A stretch of 64,000 nucleotides of DNA. It comes from Paenibacillus tianjinensis. GTDB lineage: Bacteria; Bacillota; Bacilli; Paenibacillales; Paenibacillaceae. The DNA is taken from positions 5,208,001-5,272,000 of the forward strand of contig NZ_CP070969.1 of NCBI RefSeq assembly GCF_017086365.1, read 5' to 3'. Both the position numbers and the translations under genes were made by a program. Shown piece after piece: positions 43,411-52,765 of this stretch; the first letter of the stretch is position 1, and the number at the start of each line of letters is the position of its first letter. Below the pieces are notes generated by a model, which saw only the letters and a list, made by a program, of their open reading frames with translations, made no database searches and was not told the origin of the DNA.

Positions 43411-43454
43411 GAAAAAAACACCGCTTCTGCTCTGGTAGGGCGAAAGCGGTGCTT
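43411..43454 (-). terminator. Terminator of the thioredoxin-like gene
   Basis: CACCGCTTTCGC pairs with GCAGAAGCGGTG on the minus strand followed by TTTTTTTC. Confidence 0.85.
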
Positions 43455-43463
43455 CAGGCTTCA

Positions 43464-43808
43464 TTACTTGTGAATGCTCAGATAAACCTCGAGGGCTCTG
43501 TTCAGGAAGTTCTCGATTTCCTCACGGGATTTGCGCAGCTTGTTAACGAAGCGCACAAGTTCCCGGCCATCGCTGTAAGCGACAAAGCTTGGAATGCCCA
43601 GTATATTCTGTTCCTGGCTGACATCACCGACTGCATCTACGTCGACTTCAACCAGCGTGAGGCGGTCTTCATACTTCTGTTCAACCTCCGGCATAAACGG
43701 GTCGATAAATTTGCAATCGGAGCACCAGTCGGCTTTGAACACGGCAACTGTTAAGCGGGGCGATTGAATCGCCACCTGAAATTCCGCAGGGGAAGAGATT
43801 TTATCCAT
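43464..43808 (-). CDS. Thioredoxin family protein (WCSDC)
   Basis: A 114-residue thioredoxin-fold protein with active site WCSDC (Cys29, Cys32) and cis-proline loop GIPSF. No signal peptide, so cytosolic. The unusual Ser-Asp dipeptide separates it from general thioredoxin (WCGPC at 21529). Start follows GAAAGGATTGAACCTTA. Role unknown. Confidence 0.9.
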   Translation of the reverse strand: MDKISSPAEFQVAIQSPRLTVAVFKADWCSDCKFIDPFMPEVEQKYEDRLTLVEVDVDAVGDVSQEQNILGIPSFVAYSDGRELVRFVNKLRKSREEIENFLNRALEVYLSIHK

Positions 43809-43919
43809 TAAGGTTCAATCCTTTCTGGGTTAAACTGTATACTGCCTTTCTCTCTAAGTGAAGCAAATTGTGCTCAGGAAGTCAATTAAAAAAGACAAAT
43901 TAAAACAAATATCACAGCA

Positions 43920-45548
43920 TTATTCGTTTGAGCGTACCCGTGCAGGCTGCAGTTTCATCAGCGGGTTCAGCACTTTCTGCAGAACACGCGGATAACCGGC
44001 AATCTCCTGCCGGCTGAGCACACCCAGAACAATCAACAGTACCAGATAAATGATTACAACCGCCGCACCCACAACCAGACAGGTAATAAGGAAGGCAATG
44101 CGTGCAGGCATGAAGTGGGTCAGCATAATACCTGCTTCGTTCAGGCCGTAGCCGATCCCGCCGGACGCCAGCACGGCAACGGCGAAGCCGCCCCAGCGTT
44201 TGCCCATAATCTCAAAGGGCACAACCGATTTAAGCATGCGCAGATTCAGCAAAGTAATGACGATAAAACAGAGTCCCGTTGCACCGATAATACCGTAAAT
44301 ACCGAATACCTTGCTGAGCAGGAAGCTGCCCGCAAGCTTCACGAGAATCCCGGCTAGCACATAATACATGGAGATCCGCGATTTCCCCATTCCCAGCAGG
44401 ATCGAGTTGGTCGTCATCATCGTAATCTGGAAAATCGTCCCGATCGTCAGCATGGCGACGATTCCACTGCCTCCCAAACCGGAAAACAGCAGTCCGTTCA
44501 CGGAATAGGCGGCGACAGAGAGTGCCAATACAATCGGCATACCCGTCAGAATGGATATACGCAAAGCCAGTGTAATCTGACGCTTAAGATGAACTTCATC
44601 ACGTCGCGCATAAGCTGCCGAAATAATCGGAATCAGCGATGTTCCAAGTGCGATGGCCAGAACCGGAGGTATGCCAGCTACACTTTGGGCCCGGGTGGTT
44701 AAGATACCTAGTGCCTCTGTCGCACTCTCCCGTCCGATCTGATCAATTAACAGGGGAACCGCAAGCGATGTATCAATAACATTTACTACAGGAATGGTAA
44801 GGGAAGATAGCACAATTGGAATGGACAAGGTGAAAATATCTTTGTATATACTCCAGATAGGCAGCTTCTTATCTGAATTATAATTCAGATTCTGCTCCTT
44901 ATCCGCACGGCGCAGCTTCATTGCAAAATAAATCATTACAGCGAATGCCGCAATACTTCCCAGCACACTGCCGAAGGAAGCACCGGCAGAGATAACGGTA
45001 TTGTTATATCCTTGCTGCAGTAAAATATAAGCGAGTAAAATAGCTGTTAATACCCGTGCAACCTGCTCCACGATCTGAGAAATCCCGCCGGCCATCATAT
45101 TATTGCGCCCTTGGAAATACCCCCGCATCATAGCTATGGCCGGGAATAAAAGCAGTGCCGGTGCGATCGCTCTTACCGCCATGGCTGATTCGGGTACATC
45201 AGCGATATGAGTGGCATAAAACGGCGCTCCGAAGTACAGCAGCAGGGTCATAATGACACCGGCCCCGACCGAGAAGAGGAGCGCTGCATGGTACACTTGT
45301 CTTGCCTCTTCCGGACGGTTCAACGCATACCGCTCTGAGACCATTTTACTTAGGGTACTTGGAATGCCGGCAGTAGCTACAGTCAGCAGCATTAAGTAAA
45401 TATTGTTGGACACCCCGAAGGATGCCCGCCCGATATCATTGAATATATGGTCCAGCGGAACCCGTTGAACCAGCCCCAGCACGCGGGCCACCAGTGCCGC
45501 TGCGGCCAGAATAAGCGTACCTTTGACAAAAGACTCTTTCTTGGACAA
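43920..45548 (-). CDS. MATE/MurJ-like polysaccharide flippase (YtgP/SpoVB family)
   Basis: A 542-residue membrane protein with about 14 helices, N-terminal KGTLILAAAALVARVLGLV typical of the MVF/oligosaccharide flippases. In Bacillus, members move lipid II (YtgP/MurJ) or act in spore cortex formation (SpoVB); length is nearer YtgP. The start is a TTG (MSKKESFVKG) behind AGAAGGCGAAACAGC. Upstream DUF456 gene ends 26 bases before. Confidence 0.87.
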   Translation of the reverse strand: MSKKESFVKGTLILAAAALVARVLGLVQRVPLDHIFNDIGRASFGVSNNIYLMLLTVATAGIPSTLSKMVSERYALNRPEEARQVYHAALLFSVGAGVIMTLLLYFGAPFYATHIADVPESAMAVRAIAPALLLFPAIAMMRGYFQGRNNMMAGGISQIVEQVARVLTAILLAYILLQQGYNNTVISAGASFGSVLGSIAAFAVMIYFAMKLRRADKEQNLNYNSDKKLPIWSIYKDIFTLSIPIVLSSLTIPVVNVIDTSLAVPLLIDQIGRESATEALGILTTRAQSVAGIPPVLAIALGTSLIPIISAAYARRDEVHLKRQITLALRISILTGMPIVLALSVAAYSVNGLLFSGLGGSGIVAMLTIGTIFQITMMTTNSILLGMGKSRISMYYVLAGILVKLAGSFLLSKVFGIYGIIGATGLCFIVITLLNLRMLKSVVPFEIMGKRWGGFAVAVLASGGIGYGLNEAGIMLTHFMPARIAFLITCLVVGAAVVIIYLVLLIVLGVLSRQEIAGYPRVLQKVLNPLMKLQPARVRSNE

Positions 45549-45574
45549 GCTGTTTCGCCTTCTTCTCTGTTAAT

Positions 45575-46060
45575 TTAATACACACTGATCCAGATAAAGA
45601 ACAGGACCACCATAACAATCTGTAAGATCACTTTGACTACCGTGCTGGTAAATAAGCCAAGCAAGGAACCGAAGCTGACCTTGACCGCTTTGCCCGGCTT
45701 GGAGCCCACGATCAGCTCACCGACAAATGCGCCCACGAACGGGCCGATGATCAGGCCAAAGGCCGGAATCACGAATGGACCTACAATCAGTCCGATCGTA
45801 CTGCCGATGACTGATGCGCGTGAGCCCCCGAATTTCTTGACCCCCCAGGCACCTACTACGTAGTCGGCCACAAACAATACGACCACTATCAGCGTCTGGA
45901 TAATCCAGAAAAAAGCGCCGAAGGAGTGGAAGGAGAAGAACCATCCGTACACAAAAAAGGCCAGATAAATCGCCAGCGCACCGGGCAATATCGGATATAC
46001 CGCCCCGGCCAGCCCTACCGCAAACAAAGCAATGATCAGGATCCAACCCAGGATTGCCAT
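45575..46060 (-). CDS. DUF456 family membrane protein
   Basis: A 161-residue protein with four or five Gly-rich helices; GAWGVKKFGGSRASVIGSTIG and GPFVGAFVGELI are typical of DUF456. Function unknown; Gly-zipper-like helices suggest an oligomeric membrane protein. Start follows GGGGATGAACGA. Confidence 0.85.
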   Translation of the reverse strand: MAILGWILIIALFAVGLAGAVYPILPGALAIYLAFFVYGWFFSFHSFGAFFWIIQTLIVVVLFVADYVVGAWGVKKFGGSRASVIGSTIGLIVGPFVIPAFGLIIGPFVGAFVGELIVGSKPGKAVKVSFGSLLGLFTSTVVKVILQIVMVVLFFIWISVY

Positions 46061-46077
46061 TCGTTCATCCCCTAAAG

Positions 46078-46821
46078 TTATGATGGTAGAATATATTTCT
46101 CAATGACTTCCGCGATGCCGTCCTCGTTGTTGGTGGCGACCACAGCGTCCGCCTCCTGCTGTACGGTCTTCTGGGCGTTGCCCATAGCGATGCCCAGCCC
46201 GGCCTGCTGGATAGCCGCCAGATCGTTCAGGCTGTCGCCAACTGCAACCACTTCGGACATCTCGATCCCGAGAAGTCTGCAGACTTCGCCGATCCCGTAG
46301 GCCTTGTTGACGCCAAGCGGATTAATCTCCAGATTATGCGGGGTGGAATTAGTGATTTCCAGTCCTCCCAGATCCTGAAGCTGCATCAGCAGTTTATGGC
46401 GGATTTCATCATCTTCCGTAGAATAGCCGAATTTAAGCCATTCTCTGCCCATAATGTCCCCATCCCAATTCTTGCGGTTGTAGACCTGCTCGGTGGAGTA
46501 AGCCCAGAACCAGATGCCGTAATCCTCTGCAATCTGGTACAGCTGTTCAATCAGCGCCGGATCCATCAGGGAGCGGCGGTATAACTCATAAGGCTCGCGC
46601 CAGATCTCGCTCCCGTTAACGGTGATCATTGGCGTCTTAAGGCCAAGCTGCTCCGCGTAAGGCATAGCGCTTCTGAACGCCCGCCCGGTAGACAGGCAGA
46701 CGTGAACGCCGGCATCGACCGCTTTTGTAATCCATTCCACCGTTTTCGGGGTAATCACTTGGTCGTCATTCAGTAAGGTTCCATCCATATCCAGTGCAAG
46801 CAGGCGGTATTTGGCAGTCAT
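46078..46821 (-). CDS. Cof-type HAD-IIB phosphatase
   Basis: A 247-residue HAD hydrolase: motif I LALDMDGTLL, motif II STGRA, motif III NKAYGI and motif IV VAVGDSLNDLAAI. The cap domain is the IIB type. Likely a sugar phosphate or FMN phosphatase; substrate not predictable. ATG at 46821 behind GGAGGGGTGGCA is preferred over the GTG two codons earlier. Confidence 0.92.
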   Translation of the reverse strand: MTAKYRLLALDMDGTLLNDDQVITPKTVEWITKAVDAGVHVCLSTGRAFRSAMPYAEQLGLKTPMITVNGSEIWREPYELYRRSLMDPALIEQLYQIAEDYGIWFWAYSTEQVYNRKNWDGDIMGREWLKFGYSTEDDEIRHKLLMQLQDLGGLEITNSTPHNLEINPLGVNKAYGIGEVCRLLGIEMSEVVAVGDSLNDLAAIQQAGLGIAMGNAQKTVQQEADAVVATNNEDGIAEVIEKYILPS

Positions 46822-46880
46822 TGCCACCCCTCCATTTCTTGTTTTGCCCTATATGAATTGAAGGGCTGATTTGTATTTCC

Positions 46881-49019
46881 TTAGTTCGTTGTATCCGCTG
46901 CTCCTGTTGGATCTGCTTCCGTTCCCTCTGTCGCAGCACCCGCCCCATCAGCAGCAGAATCTGCGGATTTCACATTCTTCTTCGGCACCCCGTCGAGACC
47001 ATATTCCCAGTCATAAGCATCAAAAATTTTACGGGCAATCGGCGCCGCGCTGTTGGAACCGAAGCCGCCCTCAGGAATAACTACAGCCACAGCAAGCTTG
47101 GGATTTTCGCGCGGAGCAAAAGCAATAAATACCCCGTTATCGCGGTTTTTGTTGGTTCTGTCCGTTTGCTGCGAGGTCCCTGTTTTGCGGGCAAAATCAT
47201 AAGGGAAATCAGTGAACGCAGTGACGTCACTGTTCATACCTTTTTTGATCTCATTCCAGAAGGATTTATCGAAAGTGGTTACCTCATCCAGCACCTGACG
47301 CCCGAACTCTTTTACCGTGTTGCCTTCGGAGTCTGTAATTTTGCTGACCAGCTGCGGTTTAATCCGCACCCCTTCATTCGCCAGTGTCGAAGCATATTGG
47401 GCAAGCTGAAGCACCGTATAGCGCCCCTGCTGGCCAAATGAAGCATAGATCAATGCGGCTTGCGCACTGCCGGCTGCTTCAGTATTGGTATAGTTGATCT
47501 GCCCCAGATACTCTCTTGGCAATCCGCTTTGCGTCGAGACGCCCAGACCGAATTCCTTCATATATTTATCCCATACTTCGATCCCGCTGTTGTGGTACTT
47601 CTCCCAGAGTTTTTTACCGACCATATCGACCATGAAAACGTTGGAGGATTTCTCAATCGCTCTCGCCGGATCCATTGCACCGTACACGTGACCGGAAGCG
47701 TTCCGCACTGAAGCATTATCATTTTTACCGAAATAAGCAATACCCTTATCGTTATAAACCGTTGAAGTGGAAAAGAAACCTTCATTCAGACCAATCAGTA
47801 CACTCAGCGGTTTGATTGTGGAGCCGAGCAGGACCGTAGAACCAAATTCATGGCCCGACATCCCCGAAGAATAAGGAGTAATGGTTCCGTTCTGATAGTT
47901 GCCCATGATTTTATTCCACATATCGGTGTCCATCTTTTCAGCTGTCCATACATTGGTATCGTAGTCCGGCATACTCGCCATGGCAACGATATTTCCGGTG
48001 TCTACCTCCATCGCAACCGCGTAACCGGTCAGTGCATCCGGATGGGTCTGCCCTTGGACAGCATGGGAATGCAGCCAGCTGATTTGATCCGTAATGGCCT
48101 GTTCTGTTTTCAGCTGGATGTTTTTATTGATCGTGGTCCAAATATCGTTGCCTTTGACAGGTGGCACCACCTCTTCAACCTTTTCAGCCATATTCTGAGG
48201 ATTAACGGAAATGACCTGATAGCCGTTCTTGCCGCGGAGCTCACGCTGATACTGCAGTTCAAGCCCGTCGAATCCGACAAATTCATCATCTTTATAGCTC
48301 AGGCCGGGATCAGCATCGATCTTCTTCATGGCCGATTGAATATTCTTATAAATATCCAGACTGCTTGAGGATTTGAACGGCTTAATATAGCCGATTGTCT
48401 GCACGGCTACCGTATCCTTGTCATAGTGGCGGCTGCTCTCCTCGACAATTTCCAGACCCGGATATTCATTTTTATGCTCCATAAAATAGGCTACTTCATC
48501 TGAAGTCAGCCCCGCCTTAATCCGCCGCGCCATAAATCCTGAATACTTTTTGAAATACAAGTCCAGTGAATCGATGATATCCTCCTGCGTCAGCTGTACT
48601 GCATTTGGATCACCGTATTTATGAAAGTCCTTAACCAGCCTGGCGGCAAGCGCCTCCCCTTTGGCTTTTGCTTCCGGGGTCAGTGTTGTTTCACCAGTTG
48701 CTTTGTCTGTGGTTTTGGCAGTGTATTCTTTGGTTAGCGTAATGTACAGAGACTGCACCGAGGTCGAATAAGCGAGTTCTTCGCCCCCCGCTGCACGAAT
48801 GACGCCCCGGATAGCCGCAAGCGGCACATTCTTGGTATCACGGCTGGTCTCTACCTCTGTCAAGGTAGGTCCTTCCACAAACTGCAAGACTGCAAGACGA
48901 ATGATGATGACACAAAAAATAATAAACGTGCTGAAGAAAAACACGTTAATCCGCAGGCCAAGTGAACTCTTGCTGGTGGTTTCGTCTGGCGGAGAGGCCT
49001 GCTTACGGAAAAAACTCAC
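46881..49019 (-). CDS. Class B penicillin-binding protein (transpeptidase)
   Basis: A 712-residue PBP2-type enzyme with one N-terminal membrane anchor, a pedestal domain (RGVIRAAGG), and a transpeptidase domain with SxxK S400-T-I-K, SxN SSN (KSSNVFMVD) and KTG (RKTGTSQ). The tail after 690 is Ala/Gly/Thr/Asp-rich and disordered. It cross-links peptidoglycan stem peptides, probably in cell elongation (PbpA/PbpH type) given the absence of PASTA domains. The start is a GTG behind AAAGGAGTGAAAAATT. Confidence 0.93.
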   Translation of the reverse strand: MSFFRKQASPPDETTSKSSLGLRINVFFFSTFIIFCVIIIRLAVLQFVEGPTLTEVETSRDTKNVPLAAIRGVIRAAGGEELAYSTSVQSLYITLTKEYTAKTTDKATGETTLTPEAKAKGEALAARLVKDFHKYGDPNAVQLTQEDIIDSLDLYFKKYSGFMARRIKAGLTSDEVAYFMEHKNEYPGLEIVEESSRHYDKDTVAVQTIGYIKPFKSSSSLDIYKNIQSAMKKIDADPGLSYKDDEFVGFDGLELQYQRELRGKNGYQVISVNPQNMAEKVEEVVPPVKGNDIWTTINKNIQLKTEQAITDQISWLHSHAVQGQTHPDALTGYAVAMEVDTGNIVAMASMPDYDTNVWTAEKMDTDMWNKIMGNYQNGTITPYSSGMSGHEFGSTVLLGSTIKPLSVLIGLNEGFFSTSTVYNDKGIAYFGKNDNASVRNASGHVYGAMDPARAIEKSSNVFMVDMVGKKLWEKYHNSGIEVWDKYMKEFGLGVSTQSGLPREYLGQINYTNTEAAGSAQAALIYASFGQQGRYTVLQLAQYASTLANEGVRIKPQLVSKITDSEGNTVKEFGRQVLDEVTTFDKSFWNEIKKGMNSDVTAFTDFPYDFARKTGTSQQTDRTNKNRDNGVFIAFAPRENPKLAVAVVIPEGGFGSNSAAPIARKIFDAYDWEYGLDGVPKKNVKSADSAADGAGAATEGTEADPTGAADTTN

Positions 49020-49117
49020 AATTTTTCACTCCTTTACATCCTAAATAAACCTTTATAGCATCCAGGGGATTATCCCTCTCGAATTGTACCATAGAATCAC
49101 GGCGTACCGCCTCTTTG

Positions 49118-50263
49118 TCACAGTACATCCTCTTTCATGTGGGTTTTATCAAAATCCTGGACGTTAAACCAGTTCCCGCTGGATGCCCAGGTGGAATCCA
49201 GCGGAATCCAGGCCTGTCTGAGGGGGATGTACACTTCATTCCAGGCATGAGGGCCATATCCGCCTTGTCCATCATAACCCCGTCCGGTCACGACACGCAC
49301 CTGAAGTCCCTGCGAACGGGCCATTACCGCATACAGCCGGGCATAGTCTATACAGACACCAAGCCGGGTATCGAACGTATCCTGCGGCGTCTGCTCATGC
49401 CAGATCCGGTTCTGCTCATAGTTCTCCGCCTTGGCATAGTCATAAGAAATCCGCGAGCCTATCCAATCATACAGCAGCTTGGCTTTTTGCTCCTCATCCT
49501 TGCCCGGACCGGCTATTTCCGCAGCGGCCTCCACGATATTCGCAGAAATATCATGATCGATGACCTCATATTTCCGCCGGAGAATATCATTCATCTCTGC
49601 GGCCACCGCTTTGGTCAGAACCGGCAGCCTGCTGCGCACTTTCTCACCGGCGAGCGGGTCGAACACGGCAGCCGCGCTCTGACTGTAGATTGGAGAGGCT
49701 TCCACATAGCGGCTGAAACTGCTGTCCGGATTCAGTCCCACTCCAATATAGAGGGCAAAAACCAGCACCAGTCCGCGGACCAGCCCGATCGCAAGTCCAA
49801 TGACCGCTCCGCTTAGCCGGCTGGCCTGGGTAATCTTCCTGTCATGGGGCCTCACTGTCCGTCTAGGCAGGCGAAACGGCAGCAGCATAAAGAGCAGACC
49901 CAGCAGCGGGCGGATGAGACTGTAGCATAAAAGGAGCAGCAGAAAAAAACGCACCAGCGGAGAGCCTTCCAGCACCGATACAGCGGTGTAGTATAACTGC
50001 TGCCAGCCGCTTAGCCGGCTATCCGGAAGCACAACTCCCGCAGCCCAGACCTGGGCACGGGGAGATATATAGAGCGCTGCGGGAACTGCGGTTACCAGAG
50101 CTGCCACAGCAAGCAGTCCCGTTCCCAGAAGACCGAACAACCCCCCTGCTGCCCGGCTGAACCCGCGGCTCCAGCCCTGCAAGAGAGAGAAAAGTACAAT
50201 TAGCAGTAATATAATTGAGATGACATTAGCCTCACTAAGGCTTTCGATCCAGCTGTTCAGCAT
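49118..50263 (-). CDS. CvpA-like membrane domain fused to transglutaminase-like domain
   Basis: A 381-residue protein. The first 190 residues hold four or five helices arranged like CvpA/colicin V production proteins; the rest is a transglutaminase-like domain with a Cys-His-Asp triad: C304 in GVCIDYARLYAVMA, His in GPHAWNEVYI and Asp in PLDSTWAS. Possibly a membrane-held protease or transferase acting outside the cell. Its ATG is three bases past the stop of the gene upstream. Confidence 0.85.
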   Translation of the reverse strand: MLNSWIESLSEANVISIILLLIVLFSLLQGWSRGFSRAAGGLFGLLGTGLLAVAALVTAVPAALYISPRAQVWAAGVVLPDSRLSGWQQLYYTAVSVLEGSPLVRFFLLLLLCYSLIRPLLGLLFMLLPFRLPRRTVRPHDRKITQASRLSGAVIGLAIGLVRGLVLVFALYIGVGLNPDSSFSRYVEASPIYSQSAAAVFDPLAGEKVRSRLPVLTKAVAAEMNDILRRKYEVIDHDISANIVEAAAEIAGPGKDEEQKAKLLYDWIGSRISYDYAKAENYEQNRIWHEQTPQDTFDTRLGVCIDYARLYAVMARSQGLQVRVVTGRGYDGQGGYGPHAWNEVYIPLRQAWIPLDSTWASSGNWFNVQDFDKTHMKEDVL

Positions 50264-50266
50264 ACC

Positions 50267-50710
50267 CTAGTTACCGTTCTTCCGGGCTTCTTCGATAAAG
50301 GTTTTGGTTGTATCGGTTACACTCCACTTGCCCAGGCTGACCCCGCGGAAGGTCACTTCAACCTTGTCCTCTCCTGCTGTTCCCTTCACTTCCAGATTCG
50401 GCGTTGTAATGGTAAACGTGCCGTCACCGCCTGAAGTATATTTCGCTTCTTTGGCTTCGCTCAGCATGACCTCCTGTGCTTCGCTCTTCAGCGTGCTTAC
50501 AGTACTGTCCGCAACCTTATTCACAGCGTTGCCGAGCTGATCCATCGTAACTCCGCTGTAAATGAACAGACCGGCTACGATAACAATAACGATTGCCCAT
50601 TTTAGTACCGTTTTGACCAGATTAATTACAGCAAACAGCAGGACAAGCGCTATTACAATAACAAGCCAGTTCTCTCTAATAAATTGTGACCACACTGCCG
50701 GATCCATCAA
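50267..50710 (-). CDS. Membrane-anchored protein of unknown function
   Basis: A 147-residue protein: a hydrophobic region at about 12-55 with two segments, then a helical linker and a C-terminal beta-rich domain (TFTITTPNLEVKGTAGEDKVEV). No family recognised. Tightly coupled upstream of the CvpA-transglutaminase gene, so the two are probably partners. Confidence 0.7.
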   Translation of the reverse strand: MMDPAVWSQFIRENWLVIVIALVLLFAVINLVKTVLKWAIVIVIVAGLFIYSGVTMDQLGNAVNKVADSTVSTLKSEAQEVMLSEAKEAKYTSGGDGTFTITTPNLEVKGTAGEDKVEVTFRGVSLGKWSVTDTTKTFIEEARKNGN

Positions 50711-50963
50711 TTTTACAACACCCCTATCACAAATTTCGTTCGATCAGGGAGCAAGTCCCTCAAGATCTTCATTAATATTAATTATTATACATGAATGCCT
50801 CTTATAATTCATGGTTGCCTGTCCGTATGCGCTGCAGCAGAACAAATTGGTATAAGCCCCCCGGGTCTCACGTAAAGTACAAGTAGGCCTTATTCCATCC
50901 CTATCATTGATAAAGCCGGCTGTGCCATCCGGTGCAGGACCGGCCCTTTAGGAGGTGTATTCC

Positions 50964-52136
50964 GTGAAAACCGCACTGTGGCTTTATTTGTTTTTGTTTC
51001 TGGCCTTCTTTGATCTGCACGCCCAGTATCCCATCCTGACTCCGTTTGCGATCTCACTCGGCGCGGGCCCGGCCTTCATCGGCTGGATGATGGGCATGTA
51101 TTCGCTGACTCACCTTCCCGGCAATCTGCTGGCCGGCGTGCTGGTTGACCGCAATGGCAGCCGCCGCTATATCGTCTTTAGCCTGACGGCAGCCGGTGCG
51201 ATTCTGCTGCTGCAGGCCCATGCACAGCTCCCTTGGCATCTGCTGATGCTGCGGGCGGCCAGCGGCTTTGCGCTTGCGTTCCTCTCGCCTGCCTGTATGA
51301 CGCTGCTGGCCTCGCTGTCGTCTGATGCAGAGACTCAGGGCAAATACATGTCCGGACATGGCATCATCCACACCCTGGCTTCGGTAGTGTCTCCGGCAGC
51401 CGGAGCCTACATCGTGCACAAGGCAGGCTACTCCGGCACGTTTAGCACACTTGGCTGGCTATTGATCGCTACCGGGCTCATGGCCTTGTTCAGCGTCCCG
51501 AAGCATTCCCCTGCGTTATCCCCAGTTTCAATACCCCAAGCATTACAGGATAAACCGGCCCGAACGGCCGCTGTTCAGGCCAAAGTGACAAAACGCTATT
51601 ATCTGCTGCCCTTCTTCGTCTCCTGTTCCCAAGGGGTGCTGTTCTTCGAGCTGCCGCTATCCCAGGGAAAGGACGGAATGGTCTCCACTGGCATCCTGCT
51701 CTCCCTGCTGAGTCTCGGGGCGCTGGCCACGCTCAGCCTGCTTTTTCTGAACCGCCTCTCACCGGCTGCCCGGATCTCTGCCGCGCTGCTCGGTATGGCT
51801 CTATGCTTCTTCACCCTGGCTGCATTTACCAGCATTCCTCCGGGTGTCGTGCTCTTTCTGCTCGGAGCAGCAAAAGGCGTGCTGTTTCCGGCCATGGCTT
51901 CACTGTTCATCAGCCTGGGCAGCGGCGGCCATTTAGGCCGTACGTTCTCGCTGCAGTCGATCGCAATGTCCCTTGGCGCTTTTGCCGGACCGGTTGCAGC
52001 CGGACAACTGCGCGATTACGTATCCCCATATTTCATTGCCTTTGTGCTGCTGATGACTGCACTTCTCCTGCTTCCGCCTAGAGGGGATAACAAGCCTGCA
52101 CCTTACCGCACCGGCCTGAACAGTCATGCTGCTTAG
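50964..52136 (+). CDS. MFS transporter
   Basis: A 390-residue major facilitator with 12 hydrophobic helices and the loop 2-3 signature GVLVDRNGSRR. Probably exports or imports a small molecule; no specificity motif seen. I chose the GTG at 50964 (VKTALWLY) because TTTAGGAGGTGTATTCC precedes it; the GTG nine bases earlier lies within the ribosome site. A GC-rich hairpin (50915-50944) immediately precedes that site. Confidence 0.88.
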   Translation: MKTALWLYLFLFLAFFDLHAQYPILTPFAISLGAGPAFIGWMMGMYSLTHLPGNLLAGVLVDRNGSRRYIVFSLTAAGAILLLQAHAQLPWHLLMLRAASGFALAFLSPACMTLLASLSSDAETQGKYMSGHGIIHTLASVVSPAAGAYIVHKAGYSGTFSTLGWLLIATGLMALFSVPKHSPALSPVSIPQALQDKPARTAAVQAKVTKRYYLLPFFVSCSQGVLFFELPLSQGKDGMVSTGILLSLLSLGALATLSLLFLNRLSPAARISAALLGMALCFFTLAAFTSIPPGVVLFLLGAAKGVLFPAMASLFISLGSGGHLGRTFSLQSIAMSLGAFAGPVAAGQLRDYVSPYFIAFVLLMTALLLLPPRGDNKPAPYRTGLNSHAA

Positions 52137-52177
52137 AGAATACACAGCTCTTTATATTACCATTAGGTTAGTTAGAG

Positions 52178-52208
52178 GATCACCCGGCCGCGGCCGGGTG
52201 ATCTTTCT
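52178..52208 (+). terminator. Terminator after the MFS gene
   Basis: GATCACCCGGCCG pairs perfectly with CGGCCGGGTGATC and is followed by TTTCTTT. Confidence 0.9.
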
Positions 52209-52333
52209 TTTACGACATTTCCCGGGGAATGAACACCTCTTACGCGCCGCCCTGTTAAAAATGACGAACCTTAGGTAAAATATATGTAAGCACAGGCACG
52301 TAATAATTACTTTACTTACGGGGGCGATCGCAT

Positions 52334-52690
52334 ATGTCCATTACCATCATTGTCGAAGGCAAAAACGACCGGAGCCGATTACGCCGTCTGCTTGATCCGG
52401 AAGTCGACATTTTGTGCACCTTCGGTACACTGAGCACCCTCAAGCTGGAATCACTGCGGCATAAAATCGGTGACGGAGATGTCTATCTCTACATGGATAA
52501 CGACAGCTCAGGCAAAAAAATCCGCGGAATTCTGCGCGACGCCTTTCCAGATGCCGTTCATATTTACACCCGCAGAGGATATGCAGGTGTGGAGGGCACC
52601 CCGGATGAATACAGCATTACCCAGCTCGAAAAAGCCGGGCTTGAGGAATATATCATCTATCCGCAGCCGTTTCCTTTTATGGAATCATAG
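52334..52690 (+). CDS. Stand-alone TOPRIM domain protein
   Basis: A 118-residue protein that is essentially only a TOPRIM fold: catalytic Glu in IIVEGKNDR and the DxD in YLYMDNDSSGKKI. TOPRIM domains act in primases, topoisomerases, RNase M5 and OLD nucleases. It may be an M5-like RNA nuclease or a small phosphotransferase; the target is not predictable. Start ATG behind GGGGGCGATCGCAT. Confidence 0.87.
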   Translation: MSITIIVEGKNDRSRLRRLLDPEVDILCTFGTLSTLKLESLRHKIGDGDVYLYMDNDSSGKKIRGILRDAFPDAVHIYTRRGYAGVEGTPDEYSITQLEKAGLEEYIIYPQPFPFMES

Positions 52691-52699
52691 CACCACAAG

Positions 52700-52752
52700 A
52701 AAAGCCTTGTCGGGTCTGCCGCGTAAGAAGCGGAGCCGTGCAAGGCTTTTTA
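52700..52752. terminator. Bidirectional terminator
   Basis: AAAAGCCTTG pairs with CAAGGCTTTT, with an inner CCGC/GCGG stem. Between the convergent TOPRIM and sco genes. Confidence 0.85.
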
Positions 52753-52765
52753 ATGTAGAAATTAT

